DNA from: Paenibacillus sp. 1011MAR3C5
GTDB taxonomy: Bacteria; Bacillota; Bacilli; Paenibacillales; Paenibacillaceae
DNA: 64,000 nt
Assembly: GCF_003591485.1 (NCBI RefSeq)
Contig: NZ_QZCF01000003.1
Location: 558,001-622,000 of the forward strand
Direction of reading: 5' to 3'
Below are positions 62,052 through 64,000 of this stretch, one piece after another; within the stretch, counting starts at the first letter, position 1; every line of letters begins with the position of its first letter. Below the pieces are notes generated by a model, which saw only the letters and a program-made list of their open reading frames with translations, was not told the DNA's origin and made no database searches. Position numbers and translations under genes: made by a program.

Positions 62052-63857
62052 ATGCCGCTCAAAGGAATCAGCATTCGCTTCCGTCTCATGCTGCTGATGA
62101 TTTGCTTGACGACGCTGCCTGTCATTACGATTACATGGCAAGCGACTAACAATACGAGAGATTCGGTGGAGAAAGAGATGATCGACGCCAACGAATCCCG
62201 TATGATGTGGGCCAGCCAATATTTGACCGAGCTCATACAGCAGATGGATACGCTGTTCTATTCGGTTCATATTCAGACGGAATTAATCGAAGGCTTGTCC
62301 GTTGTAGATGAGCTGGAAGCAGGGGAGCGATATCAGCTGCAAAATCAGTTGTTTGGTACCCTGAATACGGCGTTTTATTCGTTCTCTCGCAAAATCGATC
62401 AGTTGACCTTGTACCTTCATGCTGCGGAGAGAGCGTATTCCGTCCATTATGCCAGCAGCGGAATGGTTCATTCGCTTGATATCGGGCAAGGGCCGTGGAG
62501 CAGAATGCTGTCAGAGCCAGTGGGCATTTATTTCAAGGCGTCAGGTGATACCCTTAGCGCCTATCATTCCATGAATGAATTCATTGGACAAGCGCTGGTC
62601 GGGGGGATATCCGTGCGGATTAATGACCGGGTATGGGAGCAGGCGGCTACGATTCTGCAATCCGAACCCGAAAGCGTCATCTTTCTGGTTAATGACGAAG
62701 GCGAGCTCCTTCCCGGCTCCTCATCGGCAGCTTTATCGGATGAGTTGAGAGACAGCCTGCCGGCGATAGATATCGAGCCGGCCTCAGTCTCATTCACAAG
62801 AACGCCGAATTATTATTTGTTCGCCAAGCGTGTCGGCAACGGCCAACTGGATGTTGTCAAAGCGATTCCCGTTGCGACAGTGAACCAAAGCGCTCAAAAA
62901 ACGATGACGGCAGGGCTGTGGACGGGCGCTGTGTTCACAGCTGTATCGATTCTGCTGTCCATCATCGTATCGCTGCGGATCAGCAGGCCAATCGTGAGCC
63001 TCGCCAAGACGATGCGCAAGTCGCATATCCATGACTTTGAGATGAAGTCCGTGCAGAGCAGAGATGAAATCGGTCTGCTGGAGGCGGGCTACAACTTTAT
63101 GATGGGCCGGATCAAAGCGCTGATCGAAAATGAATACCAGCATGAAATCGAAGTGAAAAATGCGCAATTGATTGCCCTGCAAGCCCAGATCAATCCTCAT
63201 TTTCTGAACAATACACTCCATATGATCGGCGGGATGGCGCTTGCTAAGGGAGCGCCGGAAATTTATCGCATCACGCATGTCATCGGAGATCTGCTTCGTT
63301 ATTCGATCCGTTCAGATGATGATCAGACGGTAAGCTTAAGCGAGGAGCTTGCTCATACCGCCAACTACTTGTTTATTCAGGAACAGCGCTTTATCGGCCG
63401 CTGCATTGTCGAGATGATCGCCCAAGAAGAAGCCGGAGACGTACGTATTCCAAAGTTCACGCTGCAGCCGATTGTTGAAAATGCATTTGAGCACGGGCTG
63501 CAGAGGAAGGAAGGGCAATGGCGATTGGATGTGCGAATTGGCATCATTGGACCGCGCCTGGTCTTGATGGTGAAGGATGAGGGTCTCGGCATGCATCCTA
63601 CCAAGCTGGCAGGGCTAAGAGCAGAGCTGAACGGGGGAGAGCGGGAGCTCTATTCCTCAGCAGGAGACCGGACCGAAAGAAAGGGAATCGGCCTGCAAAA
63701 TGTCCACGCCCGTCTGCAGCTTCGCTACGGGAAGCGCTATGGCGTGCGGTTATTCAGCAGAAGCGGTCAAGGGACGATGGTCGTCCTGACGATGCCTGTC
63801 ACCAGAAGCAAGTCGGATGCGGATCAAGCAACAGAAAGGGGGAAGCGACATGCATAA
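62052..63857 (+). CDS. Sensor histidine kinase, YesM type (second)
   Basis: A 601-residue membrane kinase. ATG 62052 follows GGAGGAG. Transmembrane helices near 10-30 and 285-310 flank an extracytoplasmic sensor domain of about 250 residues. HAMP (SRPIVSLAKTMRKSHIHDFE) precedes the His_kinase domain with QAQINPHFLNNTL (His near 383) and the ATPase (QPIVENAFEHGLQRK, KDEGLGM, GIGLQNVHARL). The usual FLYNTL reads FLNNTL here. The gene overlaps the response regulator gene by eight bases. Behind the giant glycosidase, it may sense oligosaccharides released by that enzyme. Confidence 0.93.
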   Translation: MPLKGISIRFRLMLLMICLTTLPVITITWQATNNTRDSVEKEMIDANESRMMWASQYLTELIQQMDTLFYSVHIQTELIEGLSVVDELEAGERYQLQNQLFGTLNTAFYSFSRKIDQLTLYLHAAERAYSVHYASSGMVHSLDIGQGPWSRMLSEPVGIYFKASGDTLSAYHSMNEFIGQALVGGISVRINDRVWEQAATILQSEPESVIFLVNDEGELLPGSSSAALSDELRDSLPAIDIEPASVSFTRTPNYYLFAKRVGNGQLDVVKAIPVATVNQSAQKTMTAGLWTGAVFTAVSILLSIIVSLRISRPIVSLAKTMRKSHIHDFEMKSVQSRDEIGLLEAGYNFMMGRIKALIENEYQHEIEVKNAQLIALQAQINPHFLNNTLHMIGGMALAKGAPEIYRITHVIGDLLRYSIRSDDDQTVSLSEELAHTANYLFIQEQRFIGRCIVEMIAQEEAGDVRIPKFTLQPIVENAFEHGLQRKEGQWRLDVRIGIIGPRLVLMVKDEGLGMHPTKLAGLRAELNGGERELYSSAGDRTERKGIGLQNVHARLQLRYGKRYGVRLFSRSGQGTMVVLTMPVTRSKSDADQATERGKRHA

Positions 63858-64000
63858 GGTTCTCATCATTGATGACGAGCCATGGTCCAGAGAAGTGGTG
63901 AAGGCGCTCGGCCAGTGGTCCCGCCTGGAGCTGCGCATCATCGGCGAAGCGGAGGACGGCAACGAAGGGCTGCGCAAAATCGCAGAGCTTCAGCCCGACA
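63850..64000 (+). CDS. Response regulator, YesN type (N-terminal fragment, cut by window end)
   Basis: ATG 63850 overlaps the kinase stop by eight bases, and GAAAGGGGG is upstream. The 50 visible residues begin a receiver domain (MHKVLIIDDEPWSREVVKAL, then IIGEAEDGNEGLRKIAELQP) with the acidic pair DDE in place. The AraC-type output domain is expected from the pairing with a YesM kinase but lies beyond the window. Confidence 0.85.
   Translation, partial: MHKVLIIDDEPWSREVVKALGQWSRLELRIIGEAEDGNEGLRKIAELQPD

Overview
The window looks like chromosome from a Paenibacillus-type, spore-forming, Gram-positive bacterium. The evidence is YesM/YesN two-component systems paired with LplB/YtcP sugar permeases and LplA-type lipoproteins, a Spo0M homologue, an S-layer-anchored (SLH) giant glycosidase, a CIRCE operator, strong AGGAGG ribosome sites with frequent GTG/TTG starts, and dispersed intergenic repeats. 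No rRNA, tRNA, CRISPR array or intact transposon was found.

Layout. 1-12.9 kb: the start of a divergent secreted protein, then a carbohydrate-uptake locus. It runs solute-binding lipoprotein, YesM-type kinase, two permeases, second solute-binding lipoprotein, a 165-bp terminal-inverted-repeat element, YesN-type regulator, two Gfo/Idh/MocA-type oxidoreductases and an FAD oxidoreductase. A perfect cre site precedes it. 12.9-15.1 kb: gene-poor, with a 51-bp-period tandem array, a frameshifted gene, a membrane protein and several terminators. 15.1-24.8 kb: a BpsA-like branched-polyamine synthase, a small unknown protein, Spo0M, an alpha/beta hydrolase, a membrane diguanylate cyclase, htpG behind a perfect CIRCE, an Arg-Asp repeat protein, a ClpP and an ECF sigma factor. 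24.8-37.4 kb: a WYL regulator, gluconokinase, SWIM/SNF2 helicase, ECF sigma factor, a disrupted BtrH-like gene, a DUF4184-type membrane protein, Rrf2 regulator plus flavin monooxygenase, a 50-bp tandem array, an M15 peptidase, and a MarR regulator with a ring-cleaving dioxygenase.

37.6-49.8 kb is a lower-GC accessory island that reads as a bacteriocin system. It holds a NarL-type two-component pair, a GAF-like/LuxR regulator, a small cytosolic protein, two double-glycine-leader peptides, a candidate immunity protein, an IS4 remnant, a C39-peptidase ABC exporter, an unusually long HlyD-type adaptor, a secreted TolC-like coiled-coil protein whose only well-placed start codon is ATA, and a TraB-type surface protein. 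I consider this the most interesting part of the window.

49.8-64 kb: an ABC-F ribosome-protection factor behind a leader-peptide/terminator attenuator, a thioredoxin, a yybP-ykoY (Mn2+) riboswitch driving a TerC-family protein, thymidine kinase, a 2488-residue GH3-CBM-GH30-CBM-SLH enzyme, and a second YesM/YesN pair cut by the window end.
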